Assembly (NCBI RefSeq): GCF_902729435.1
Contig: NZ_LR746521.1
Coordinates: 149,011-213,010, forward strand
DNA length: 64,000 bases
Direction of reading: 5' to 3'
From: Magnetospirillum sp. UT-4
GTDB taxonomy: Bacteria; Pseudomonadota; Alphaproteobacteria; Rhodospirillales; Magnetospirillaceae
Shown: positions 14,695 through 22,294 of the stretch, in pieces
Numbering within the stretch: the first letter of the stretch is position 1
How the letters are laid out: each line of letters starts with the position of its first letter
The notes under the pieces: generated by a model
What the model was told of the DNA's origin: nothing
Databases searched by the model: none
The model's input: the letters and a program-made list of their open reading frames with translations, nothing else
Position numbers and translations under genes: made by a program

Positions 14695-15687
14695 ATGCAG
14701 TCCGTCCTGGTTACCGGCGGTGCCGGTTATGTCGGCAGCCATGTCTGCAAGGCGCTGGCGGGGGCAGGGTATCAGCCCGTCAGTTACGACGACCTCTCCA
14801 CCGGCCACCGCGATCTGGTGCGCTGGGGACCGCTTGAGGAAGGCGATCTCGGCGACGGCGAGCGGCTGTCGCGGGTCATCGGACGGCACCGGCCGGTGGC
14901 GGTGCTGCACTTCGCCGCCGCCTCCCTGGTCGGCGATTCGGTGCGCGATCCGGCCGCCACCTACCGCGCCAACGTCGCCGGCAGCCTGGGGCTGCTCGAT
15001 GCCATGCGCCGCCACGGCGTCGAGGCGATGGTCTATTCCAGCTCGTGCGCCACCTACGGCGCCGACGCGCCGCAGCCCATGAACGAGGACACGCCGCAGC
15101 AGCCCATCAACCCCTACGGCTGGTCCAAGCTGATGACCGAGCGGATGCTGGCCGATCACGGCGCCGCCTATGGGCTGCAATGGGCCGCGTTGCGCTATTT
15201 CAACGCCGCCGGCGCCGATCCCGAGGGCGAGACCGGCGAGGACCACCGGCCCGAGACCCACCTGATCCCCCGAGCGCTGATGGCCGCGGCGGGGACGCTG
15301 CCCCATCTCGACGTGTTCGGCGCCGACTGGCCGACCGCCGACGGCACCTGCGTGCGCGACTACGTCCACGTCTCGGACCTGGCGCGCTGGCACGTGGCGG
15401 CGCTCGATCACCTGCTCACGGGCCGCGGCTCGCTGCGGCTGAACCTGGGTACCGGGCGGGGCCACTCGGTGCGCGAGGTCATCGCGGCCGCCGAGCGGGC
15501 CACCGGGCGCGCCGTCCCCATCCGCATCGCGCCGCGCCGCGCCGGCGACCCGGCGGTGCTGGTGGCCGATTGCACCCGGGCGACGGCGGTGCTGGGAAGC
15601 CCGCCGGTACACACCGAGCTCGACGACATCGTCGGCTCCGCCTGGCGCTTCATGGAGCGTCGCGGATGCCCCAGCCACAGGAGGTGA
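14695..15687 (+). CDS. galE: UDP-glucose 4-epimerase
   Basis: A 330-residue short-chain dehydrogenase-type enzyme interconverting UDP-glucose and UDP-galactose, supplying sugar nucleotides for surface polysaccharide. Seen: the NAD-binding VTGGAGYVGSH at residues 6-16, the SSSCATYG segment with the catalytic Ser, the YGWSK catalytic Tyr/Lys, the RYFNAAGADPEG motif, and RDYVHVSDLA. The ATG at 14695 has GGAGGG upstream and begins just before the Rossmann strand; the in-frame ATG at 14647 would add a tail lacking family features. It is followed five bases later by a polysaccharide export lipoprotein, so it probably belongs to an exopolysaccharide operon. Confidence 0.95.
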   Translation: MQSVLVTGGAGYVGSHVCKALAGAGYQPVSYDDLSTGHRDLVRWGPLEEGDLGDGERLSRVIGRHRPVAVLHFAAASLVGDSVRDPAATYRANVAGSLGLLDAMRRHGVEAMVYSSSCATYGADAPQPMNEDTPQQPINPYGWSKLMTERMLADHGAAYGLQWAALRYFNAAGADPEGETGEDHRPETHLIPRALMAAAGTLPHLDVFGADWPTADGTCVRDYVHVSDLARWHVAALDHLLTGRGSLRLNLGTGRGHSVREVIAAAERATGRAVPIRIAPRRAGDPAVLVADCTRATAVLGSPPVHTELDDIVGSAWRFMERRGCPSHRR

Positions 15688-15692
15688 CGGCC

Positions 15693-16382
15693 ATGAATAG
15701 GATGCGACTGATTGCGGCGGCGACCGCCGTTCTGGCCCTGGCCGCCTGCGGCCGGGTCGTCGAGCGGCCGACCACCGTCGCCAACGCGCCGGTGCCGGCG
15801 ACCCAGGGCTATGTCATCGAGCCCGGCGACGAGCTGGACGTGCGCTTCTTCTACAATCCCGAGCTGAACGAGGAGGTTGTGGTCCGCCCCGACGGCAACA
15901 TCTCGCTGCCGCTGGTGGGCGAGACCCGGGCGGCGGGGACGACGCCGTCGCAGCTCGAGAACACCCTGCGCACCGGCTATTCCCGCGAACTGCGCCAGGC
16001 CGCCATCACGGTCATCGTCAAGGGCTTCGCCGGCCAGCGGGTCTACGTCGATGGCGAGGTCGGCACCCCGCAGATGGTCAACATCGCCGGCAACCTGTCG
16101 GCGCTGCAGGCCATCGCCTCGGCCGGCGGCTTCAAGGACTCGGCGCGCAAGGGCGAGGTGCTGGTGATCCGGCGCAGCGGCACCCCGCAGCCGGTGGTGA
16201 TCCCGCTGGACCTGGGCGCCGTCCTCTCGGGTGCCGACACCCGCCAGGACCTGGCGCTGCAGCCCTACGACATCGTCTTCGTCCCCAAGACCGCCATCGC
16301 CGAGGTCAACCAGTTCATCGACCAGTATTTCCGCCAGAACATTCCGATTCCGTTCGGGGTCGGCTACGGCCTGAACAACTGA
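15693..16382 (+). CDS. Polysaccharide export outer-membrane lipoprotein (Wza/OPX family)
   Basis: A 229-residue protein with a lipoprotein signal peptide ending in the lipobox LAAC (Cys19). The Poly_export domain starts with GYVIEPGDELDVRFFYNPEL and VRPDGNISLPLVGE, followed by a SLBB-like domain (VYVDGEVGTPQMVNI, ALQAIASAGG). The family forms the outer-membrane channel or periplasmic collar for capsule and exopolysaccharide export. It is short compared with Wza, as in many alphaproteobacterial OPX proteins, and lacks an obvious C-terminal membrane helix. AGGAGG lies 8 bases before the ATG. Neighbours galE and asnB fit surface polysaccharide production; the polymerase and chain-length genes are not visible. 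Confidence 0.9.
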   Translation: MNRMRLIAAATAVLALAACGRVVERPTTVANAPVPATQGYVIEPGDELDVRFFYNPELNEEVVVRPDGNISLPLVGETRAAGTTPSQLENTLRTGYSRELRQAAITVIVKGFAGQRVYVDGEVGTPQMVNIAGNLSALQAIASAGGFKDSARKGEVLVIRRSGTPQPVVIPLDLGAVLSGADTRQDLALQPYDIVFVPKTAIAEVNQFIDQYFRQNIPIPFGVGYGLNN

Positions 16383-16400
16383 CCGTGCGGGAGACCAGAC

Positions 16401-18278
16401 ATGTGCGGCATCGCGGGATGGGTCGATTCCAGCGCCGCGGCGGTGGGGCCGGGGGTGATCATGGCGATGACCGCCGCCATCGCCCACCGCGGCCCCGACG
16501 GCTGGGGACGCTGGGACGGGGTCAGCGGCAACGGCCGCTGGCGCCTGTCGCTGGGGCATCGCCGGCTGGCCATCATCGACCCCGCCGGCGGTGCCCAGCC
16601 GATGGTCTCGAACGACGGCCGGGCGATCCTGGTCTTCAACGGCGAGATCTACAATTTCGCCGAACTGCGGAGCGAGCTGGAACTGCTGGGCCGGCAGTTC
16701 CGCACCCGCTCCGACACCGAGGTGCTGCTGGAGGCCTATCAGGCCTGGGGCATCGAATGCGTCTCGCGGTTCCGCGGCATGTTCGCCTTCGCCCTGTGGG
16801 ACCGGGTGCGCGAGCGGCTGTTCCTGGCCCGCGACCGCTTCGGCAAGAAGCCGCTGTTCCTGTGGCGGGACGATTCCGGGGCGCTGGCCTTCGCCTCGGA
16901 GATCAAGGCGCTGCTGGCCCATCCCCGGGTTCCGGCACGGCTCGACCGCGCCTCGGTGGCCGAATGCCTGGCGTGGCGCTACGTGCCGGGGCCGCACACC
17001 CTGTTCGACGGCATCGTCAAGCTGCCGCCGGGGTGCTGGGCGTGCTGGGAAGGCGGGCGGCTGGTGCAGGTGTCCTACTGGTCGCCGCCCGATGCCGGCT
17101 ACAGCCCCGGCACCCATGGCGGCGACGCGGTGGCCGCCTTCTCCCGCCTGCTCGAGGAATGCGTCGCCCTTCGCATGGTGTCGGACGTGCCGTTCGGCGC
17201 CTTCCTGTCGGGGGGCATCGATTCCTCGGCGGTGGTGGCGCTGATGAGCCGCCAGTCCGGCCGCCCGGTGGAAACCTTCTCGGTGGGCTACCAGGAGGCC
17301 GGCTATAGCGAGCTGGCCTATGCCCGGATGGTGTCCAAGGCCTTCTCCACCCGCCACCACGAGCTCACCATCGCCGCCGAGGACGTCATCACCGCGCTGC
17401 CCGACCTCACCCGCTTCCGCGACGCGCCGGTGGCCGAGCCGGCCGACGTGCCCATCCACCGCCTGGCCTGCGAGGCGCGGCGCAGCGTCAAGATGGTGCT
17501 GACCGGCGAGGGCTCGGACGAGGTGCTGGGCGGCTACCCCAAGCACCGGGCCGAGCCCTGGGGCGCGCTGTACCGCCGGGCCTGCCCGCCGGGGCTGCAC
17601 CGCCGTCTGGTGGAGCCGCTGGCGGCGGCGCTGCCCTATCGCCACCACCGCGCCAAGACGGCGCTGCACTGCTTCGGCCTGGCCGATCCGCGCCAGCGCC
17701 TGCCGCGCTGGTTCGGCGCCTTTTCCGGCGACGAGGTGGCGGCGCTGCTGGCCCTGCCGGTGCCGCCCCGCGCCATCGATCCGCGACCGTTCACCGTGGC
17801 CCGGCGCCACAGCCCGATGCGGGCGGCGCTGGCCTTCGACCAGGCCTCGTGGCTGCCCGACAACCTGCTCGAGCGCGGCGACCGCATGACCATGGCCGCC
17901 GGCATCGAGGCGCGCATGCCGTTCATGGACCACGTGCTGGCCCATTTCCTGGCCAAGCTGCCCGACCGCACCCGGGTCGGCGGCCGCTCGGGCAAGCGGC
18001 TGCTGCGCCTGGCCATGGCCGGCATCCTGCCGCCCGAGGTGCTGCACCGGCCCAAGGTCGGGTTCCGGGTGCCGGTGGCCGACTGGTTCCGCGACAGCCT
18101 GCAGGGCTGGGTGCACGAGCTGCTGCTGGGTCCGGATTCGGCGACCCGGGACTGGTACCGCCGCGACGCCCTGGTCCGCCTGGTCGAGGAACACCGGGTC
18201 GGCCGCCACAATCACGAAAAGGCGCTGTGGCTGCTGATCACCCTCGAGCATTTCCAGCGCGCCTACCGCCTCGGCTGA
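16401..18278 (+). CDS. asnB: Glutamine-hydrolysing asparagine synthase (AsnB family)
   Basis: A 625-residue two-domain enzyme. The N-terminal class II glutaminase begins MCGIAGW with Cys2 as nucleophile and contains HRGPDG, LGHRRLAIID and NGEIYNF. The C-terminal synthase domain has the ATP-binding pyrophosphate loop SGGIDSSAVVAL at about 272 and EGSDEVLGGYPKHR. Canonical activity is aspartate to asparagine. Homologues in exopolysaccharide clusters (exosortase/PEP-CTERM-type or amidated sugar pathways) often have other amidation roles. The position after galE and a polysaccharide export protein suggests the latter, but the exact acceptor is unknown. GGGAG lies 10 bases before the ATG. Confidence 0.92.
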   Translation: MCGIAGWVDSSAAAVGPGVIMAMTAAIAHRGPDGWGRWDGVSGNGRWRLSLGHRRLAIIDPAGGAQPMVSNDGRAILVFNGEIYNFAELRSELELLGRQFRTRSDTEVLLEAYQAWGIECVSRFRGMFAFALWDRVRERLFLARDRFGKKPLFLWRDDSGALAFASEIKALLAHPRVPARLDRASVAECLAWRYVPGPHTLFDGIVKLPPGCWACWEGGRLVQVSYWSPPDAGYSPGTHGGDAVAAFSRLLEECVALRMVSDVPFGAFLSGGIDSSAVVALMSRQSGRPVETFSVGYQEAGYSELAYARMVSKAFSTRHHELTIAAEDVITALPDLTRFRDAPVAEPADVPIHRLACEARRSVKMVLTGEGSDEVLGGYPKHRAEPWGALYRRACPPGLHRRLVEPLAAALPYRHHRAKTALHCFGLADPRQRLPRWFGAFSGDEVAALLALPVPPRAIDPRPFTVARRHSPMRAALAFDQASWLPDNLLERGDRMTMAAGIEARMPFMDHVLAHFLAKLPDRTRVGGRSGKRLLRLAMAGILPPEVLHRPKVGFRVPVADWFRDSLQGWVHELLLGPDSATRDWYRRDALVRLVEEHRVGRHNHEKALWLLITLEHFQRAYRLG

Positions 18279-18322
18279 CCCTATATAGGAGGGGAAGGCA
18301 GACTTCGGCAAACGAGTGCGTC

Positions 18323-19090
18323 ATGGCCCGTCCCATCATCCTGTTCACCGATTTCGGACCGGCCGGACCCTATGTCGGGCAAATGCGGGCGGTGCTGGCC
18401 ACCCGGGCGCCCGGGGCCGCCATCATCGATCTGGTCTCCGACGCGCCGGCCTTCGATCCCATGCTGTCGGCCTATCTGCTGGCGGCGCTGCTGCCCGAGA
18501 TGCCGCCCGGCGCGGTGGTGGCCGGGGTGGTCGATCCCGGGGTGGGCGGCGACCGTGCCGCCCTGGTGGCCGAGGCCGATGGCCGGCTGCTGGTCGGTCC
18601 CGACAACGGCCTGTTCGAGATCGCGCTCCGGCGCGCCGGGAGCAGGCGGGCCTGGCGCCTGGACTGGCGGCCCGGGCGGCTGTCCGCCACCTTCCACGGC
18701 CGCGACCTGTTCGCGCCGGTGGCCGCCCGCCTGGCCAACGGCGAGCCGCCCGAAGCCGTGGCGGGGCCGGGGCGGGAGGTGCCGGACCGTCCCGACTGGC
18801 CCGACGATCTCGCCCGCATCGTCTATGTCGACCATTACGGCAATGCCATGACCGGCCTGCGTGCGACCCTGCCGGGCGACGCCGTGCTCATCGCCGGCGG
18901 GCGGCCGCTGCTTTCCGCCCGGACCTATTCCGACCTGCCGCCGGGGAGTGCGTTCTGGTACGCCAATTCCATCGGCCTTATCGAGGTGGCGGTCTCCGGC
19001 GGGCGCGCCGCCGATGTGCTGTCCCTGGCGCCCGGGGACCCCGTGGCACTCGGGCAAAATCCCGATGCGGGACACTTCGGAAATGGATAG
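18323..19090 (+). CDS. SAM hydrolase / hydroxide adenosyltransferase family protein (DUF62)
   Basis: A 255-residue cytosolic protein of the S-adenosylmethionine hydroxide adenosyltransferase family, which splits SAM to adenosine and methionine. Motifs seen: LFTDFG at the start, YVGQM, VVDPGVGG, GPDNGLF, TFHGRDLFAPVAA and VDHYGNAMTG. Length is normal. No in-frame alternative start lies nearby; the AGGAGGGG at 18289-18296 is too far upstream to serve this ATG directly. The stop overlaps the start of the next gene, so the two are probably translationally coupled. The biological purpose of these enzymes in most bacteria is unclear. Confidence 0.85.
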   Translation: MARPIILFTDFGPAGPYVGQMRAVLATRAPGAAIIDLVSDAPAFDPMLSAYLLAALLPEMPPGAVVAGVVDPGVGGDRAALVAEADGRLLVGPDNGLFEIALRRAGSRRAWRLDWRPGRLSATFHGRDLFAPVAARLANGEPPEAVAGPGREVPDRPDWPDDLARIVYVDHYGNAMTGLRATLPGDAVLIAGGRPLLSARTYSDLPPGSAFWYANSIGLIEVAVSGGRAADVLSLAPGDPVALGQNPDAGHFGNG

Positions 19091-19952
19091 GATCAGTCGA
19101 GGCGGCTATGCGGGGGTGGACGTGTCCTTCAGGGTGAAGTTCTGGGGCGTGCGCGGAAGCATCGCCTGTCCTTCGCCGGACCATGTGATCTACGGCGGCA
19201 ACACCAGTTGCATCGAAGTCTCGGTCGGCGGCAATACCTTGATCCTGGATGCCGGCACCGGCATCCGAATGCTGGGCCAGTCGCTGATCCAGCGCGGAAT
19301 TGCCAAGGCGACGCTGCTGCTGACCCACACCCACTGGGACCACATCAACGGCTTTCCCTTCTTCGCGCCAGCCTTCCGGCCTGATTTCGCGCTGCACATC
19401 ATGGCCGGGCACCTGGCCGGTTCCCAGGGCGGCATCCGCGCCGTTCTGGCCAACCAGATGGAGAACCCGACCTTCCCGGTGCCGCTGTCGGCCATGCGCG
19501 GCGCGCTTTCCTTTGCCGATTTCCGCGCCGGCGAGTCGTTCGAGCCGTTCCCGGAGGTGACCGTCCGCACCGCGCCGCTGCGCCATCCCAACAACGCCAC
19601 CGGGTATCGCATCGAACATGCCGGCAAGGCGGTGTGCTACGTCACCGACACCGAGCATGTGCCGGGCGAGCCGGACCGCAACGTGCTGGGCCTGATCGAC
19701 CAGGCCGACCTGGTGATCTACGACAGCACCTATACCGACGCCGAGTTCCCGGCCAAGGTCGGCTGGGGCCATTCCACCTGGCAGGAGGGCATCCGCCTGT
19801 GCCGCGCCGCCGGCGTTGCCCGCCTGGCCATTTTCCACCACGATCCCGACCATGTCGATACGGTCATGGCCGGCATCGAGGCCGAGGCCAGGGCGTTGTG
19901 GGACGGCGCCATGGCCGCCCGCGACGGCATGGACCTGGTGATGGTGGAGTAG
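19083..19952 (+). CDS. Metallo-beta-lactamase fold hydrolase
   Basis: A 289-residue protein of the MBL superfamily. It opens FWGVRGSIACPSP and has the zinc motif THTHWDHINGFPFF (HxHxDH), LRHPNNATGYRIEH (third histidine), YVTDTEH and the distal histidine in AIFHHDPDHVD. This type resembles bacterial MBL phosphodiesterases and receiver-associated hydrolases; the substrate is unknown. The ATG at 19083 overlaps the upstream stop; a GTG at 19122 (VSFRVKFWG) with a GGGGGTGG ahead of it is an equally good start and would remove 13 residues. It is coupled to the SAM hydrolase-type gene. Confidence 0.85.
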   Translation: MDRISRGGYAGVDVSFRVKFWGVRGSIACPSPDHVIYGGNTSCIEVSVGGNTLILDAGTGIRMLGQSLIQRGIAKATLLLTHTHWDHINGFPFFAPAFRPDFALHIMAGHLAGSQGGIRAVLANQMENPTFPVPLSAMRGALSFADFRAGESFEPFPEVTVRTAPLRHPNNATGYRIEHAGKAVCYVTDTEHVPGEPDRNVLGLIDQADLVIYDSTYTDAEFPAKVGWGHSTWQEGIRLCRAAGVARLAIFHHDPDHVDTVMAGIEAEARALWDGAMAARDGMDLVMVE

Positions 19953-19965
19953 GGGAAGGCGCTGC

Positions 19966-20020
19966 CCCAGTTCCCCCTCCCCTGGCGAAGCCGGGGGAGG
20001 GTTGGGGTGGGGGCATGATG
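19966..20020. repeat. G/C-rich intergenic repeat, CCCCTCCC...GGGGGAGGGTTGGGGTGGGGG
   Basis: A short hairpin repeat (CCCCCTCCCC-TGGCGAAGCC-GGGGGAGGG) followed by TTGGGGTGGGGG. It is the same family as the tandem array at 45.75-46.3 kb and contains a G-quadruplex-capable run. Confidence 0.7.
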
Positions 20021-20079
20021 CCCTTTGCAGACGTAGCCGGTATCGCTCTCCGTCGGCACTGCCATGCGGAAAGAGTTCA

Positions 20080-20155
20080 TTCACCACAGAGACACAGAGG
20101 GTGCACAGAGAAGGAAAGGTTTTTCTCTGTGCCTTCTCCGTGTCTCTGTGGTGAA
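20080..20155. repeat. Palindromic repeat of the TTCACCACAGAGACACAGAG family
   Basis: A 33-base arm (20080-20112) and its near-perfect inverted copy (20123-20155) flank a 10-base loop. It is non-coding and related to repeats at 2.7 kb and 34.8-36.1 kb. Confidence 0.85.
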
Positions 20156-20233
20156 TCTCCCGTCCGACACGAGTGATGTGGGCTTTTCGTTGGCAGGTGG
20201 TGTCCCCGCGAGTGGTGCTACGGCACCACGTGG

Positions 20234-20527
20234 ATGGCCGGATCAAGTCCACTTCTGTCCGGTTTAATTCTCGGCTGGCAATTGCCCCCTCGCCCGCCTG
20301 CGGGAGAGGGGGGGCGAGCGTCAGCGAGCCGGGGTGAGGGCGGCGCGTGTCCACGCGCCCAAGACCTGAAAACGCAGAGGTTTTCGCTGTCGCGAAGCGC
20401 ACCTGACGGCGCGCGCCCTCTCCCTCCCGTCGCTGGCGCGACGGGTCCCTCCCTCTCCCGCAGGCGGGCGAGGGGGCCCTTAACAGCCGAAAATTAAGCC
20501 GGACAGAAGTAAGTCAAGTCCGGCCAT
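20234..20527. mobile_element. Nested inverted-repeat (MITE-like) element
   Basis: The ends ATGGCCGGATCAAGTCC (20234) and AGTCAAGTCCGGCCAT (to 20527) are halves of a palindromic repeat. Inside them, arms ACTTCTGTCCGG...CGGCTG (20251-20277) and their complement (20484-20510) match with about two mismatches. The centre carries two inverted copies of a CCCTCGCCCGCCTGCGGGAGAGGG repeat and a CCCGTCGC/GCGACGGG hairpin. It looks like one repeat inserted within another. No coding sequence is seen in 19953-20599. Confidence 0.65.
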
Positions 20528-20599
20528 GACGGCAACGAGTTGAAATGGCGTGCAGAAATGTGTGAATGCCGTAGCGCTTCGCCAGGGGGAGGAGGTCGT

Positions 20600-21262
20600 T
20601 CAGCGCGGGTAGACGTGCACCGCCACCCGGCGGTTGAGGCCCTGGTTGGCGGGCAGGGGCGTGCCGTCCTCCAGCCGGTTGGGCACCCGCGGCGCGAACG
20701 GGCCGAACGAGGTCACCAGGATGCGCTCGGCCGGCAGGCCCAGGGCGACCATCGCCCGCATGGTGGACAGCGCGCGGGCGGCGGCGAGATCAAAGTTCGA
20801 CGGGAATTGCGCCGTCTGCACCGGAGTGTCGTCGGTGTGCCCCTGGATCTCGAAGCGATAGGTCTCGAAGCGCGGCTGCACCAGGGTTTCCACCACTTCC
20901 TTCAGCAGCGGCTGCAGCTCGCTCTTGATCTCGGCAGAGCCGGGCTGGAACAGGGCGCCGGCATCCAGATTCAGCACCACGCCGCGGTCGTCGGTGGCGA
21001 CATCGGCGGCGTCGGACCCGCCGGCGGCGGCGTTCACCACCTCGGTCAGCTCCTTGCGCATGGACTCGATGGGGCGCTGCGGCGGCTGCTTGCCGATCTC
21101 CGAGGTCATGCCCGACTGCACCTGTTCGTACAGCACCGAGTCCACCTTCGAGACCGACGCCAGCAGGATGAAGAAGCACAGCAGCAGGGTGACCATGTCG
21201 CCATAGGTCTCCATCCACGAGCCGTCCGGCTCCTGCGGTGCCTTCTTCTCGAACGCGCTCAT
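20600..21262 (-). CDS. MotB/OmpA-family flagellar stator protein
   Basis: A 220-residue inner-membrane stator subunit. The single N-terminal TM helix follows the essential aspartate in METYGDMVTLLLCFFILLAS (D22), the ion-carrying residue. The C-terminal OmpA-like peptidoglycan-binding domain has IQGHTDDTPV, NFDLAAARALSTM and NRRVAVHVYP. Length (220) is short compared with E. coli MotB (308). It is downstream of the MotA homologue with a 27-bp gap, the normal motAB order. Whether it uses protons or sodium (PomB-like) cannot be decided from sequence alone. Confidence 0.92.
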   Translation of the reverse strand: MSAFEKKAPQEPDGSWMETYGDMVTLLLCFFILLASVSKVDSVLYEQVQSGMTSEIGKQPPQRPIESMRKELTEVVNAAAGGSDAADVATDDRGVVLNLDAGALFQPGSAEIKSELQPLLKEVVETLVQPRFETYRFEIQGHTDDTPVQTAQFPSNFDLAAARALSTMRAMVALGLPAERILVTSFGPFAPRVPNRLEDGTPLPANQGLNRRVAVHVYPR

Positions 21263-21289
21263 GTCATCCGTCCCCTCGGAAGGCCGCCA

Positions 21290-22087
21290 TCATTTGCCCT
21301 TCATCTTGTCGATGTCGAAGTGGATGGCCGGGTCGAGGAAGCTGTTCATGGCGTCCTGGATGAAGCGCGGGTTCTTGCGCTCGGCCAGCAGCGACAGTCC
21401 CTCGCAGACCAGGTAGTTGCGGAAGCGCACGATCTCCTCGCGTTGCTGGATCTTGCTCGCCGCCGGCAGCAGCACCAGACGGGGGAACAGCACGCCGTAG
21501 AGGGTGGTGATCAGCGCCACCGCCATGCCGGGACCCAGCGCCGCCGGGTCCGAGCCCATCTGGCCCAGCATGATGATGAGGCCGATCAGGGTGCCGATCA
21601 TGCCGAAGGCGGGGGCGGTGCCGGCCATGTTGCGCAGGATGTCGGCCGGGATGCACGAACGCTGGAAGGTGGTCTCGATGGAATTGGTGAGGATCTGGCG
21701 CACCTCGGCTCCCGAATAGCCGGCGATCACCAGGTCGACCCCGAAGCCGAGGAAGCGGTCCTGCGATTTCACCTTGCCGGCGTCGGATTCCAGCCCGGCC
21801 ATGCCCGACTTCTGGATCAGGTAGCCCCAGCGGATGCAGCGGCCGACCTCGCCCTGCAGAATGCCGCGCTGGACCTTGGGCGCGAAGAAGATCGAGGCCA
21901 TCAGCTTGAAGGCCTGCAGGACGTAGCGCGGTTCGTAGGAGATGAAGGTGGAGGCGAAGGTGCCGCCGACCACCATGATGAACGAAGGCCCGTCGAGAAA
22001 GACCAGGTAATTGTCGGTGGCCAGGGCGATCGAGCCGAGGAACAGGAGAATACCGGCCAGAAAGCCGACGATTGTTGCCAGCGACAT
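21290..22087 (-). CDS. MotA/PomA-family flagellar stator protein
   Basis: A 265-residue inner-membrane protein with four TM helices: MSLATIVGFLAGILLFLGSIAL at the N-terminus, LVFLDGPSFIMVVGGTF, and a conserved pair around GTAPAFGMIGTLIGLIIML and MAVALITTLYGVLFPRL. The cytoplasmic loop holds charged residues that contact FliG. Length and N-terminus resemble the shorter PomA type rather than E. coli MotA (295). The ATG at 22087 has AGGGGCG upstream and starts exactly at TM1; the much longer upstream open frame is antisense to the GGDEF gene and not real. It is co-transcribed with the MotB homologue. Confidence 0.93.
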   Translation of the reverse strand: MSLATIVGFLAGILLFLGSIALATDNYLVFLDGPSFIMVVGGTFASTFISYEPRYVLQAFKLMASIFFAPKVQRGILQGEVGRCIRWGYLIQKSGMAGLESDAGKVKSQDRFLGFGVDLVIAGYSGAEVRQILTNSIETTFQRSCIPADILRNMAGTAPAFGMIGTLIGLIIMLGQMGSDPAALGPGMAVALITTLYGVLFPRLVLLPAASKIQQREEIVRFRNYLVCEGLSLLAERKNPRFIQDAMNSFLDPAIHFDIDKMKGK

Positions 22088-22294
22088 GTTCGCCCCTGAT
22101 CCCCCGTCTTCGGTTTGACGTTCGGCGGTTGGAGTATTGGCGACCATCTTGTGCGAAACGGCGCAAAGGGGCAAGCCCGGCGCGATCAAGGAGACCAACG
22201 CGCTTGCACCGGACTCCACATGACGTAGACTAAAAATTGGGAAGGAGCCGTTTCGCCGGGCAAAGGCAGGGACGGCAAGCATGGGAAATTTGCG

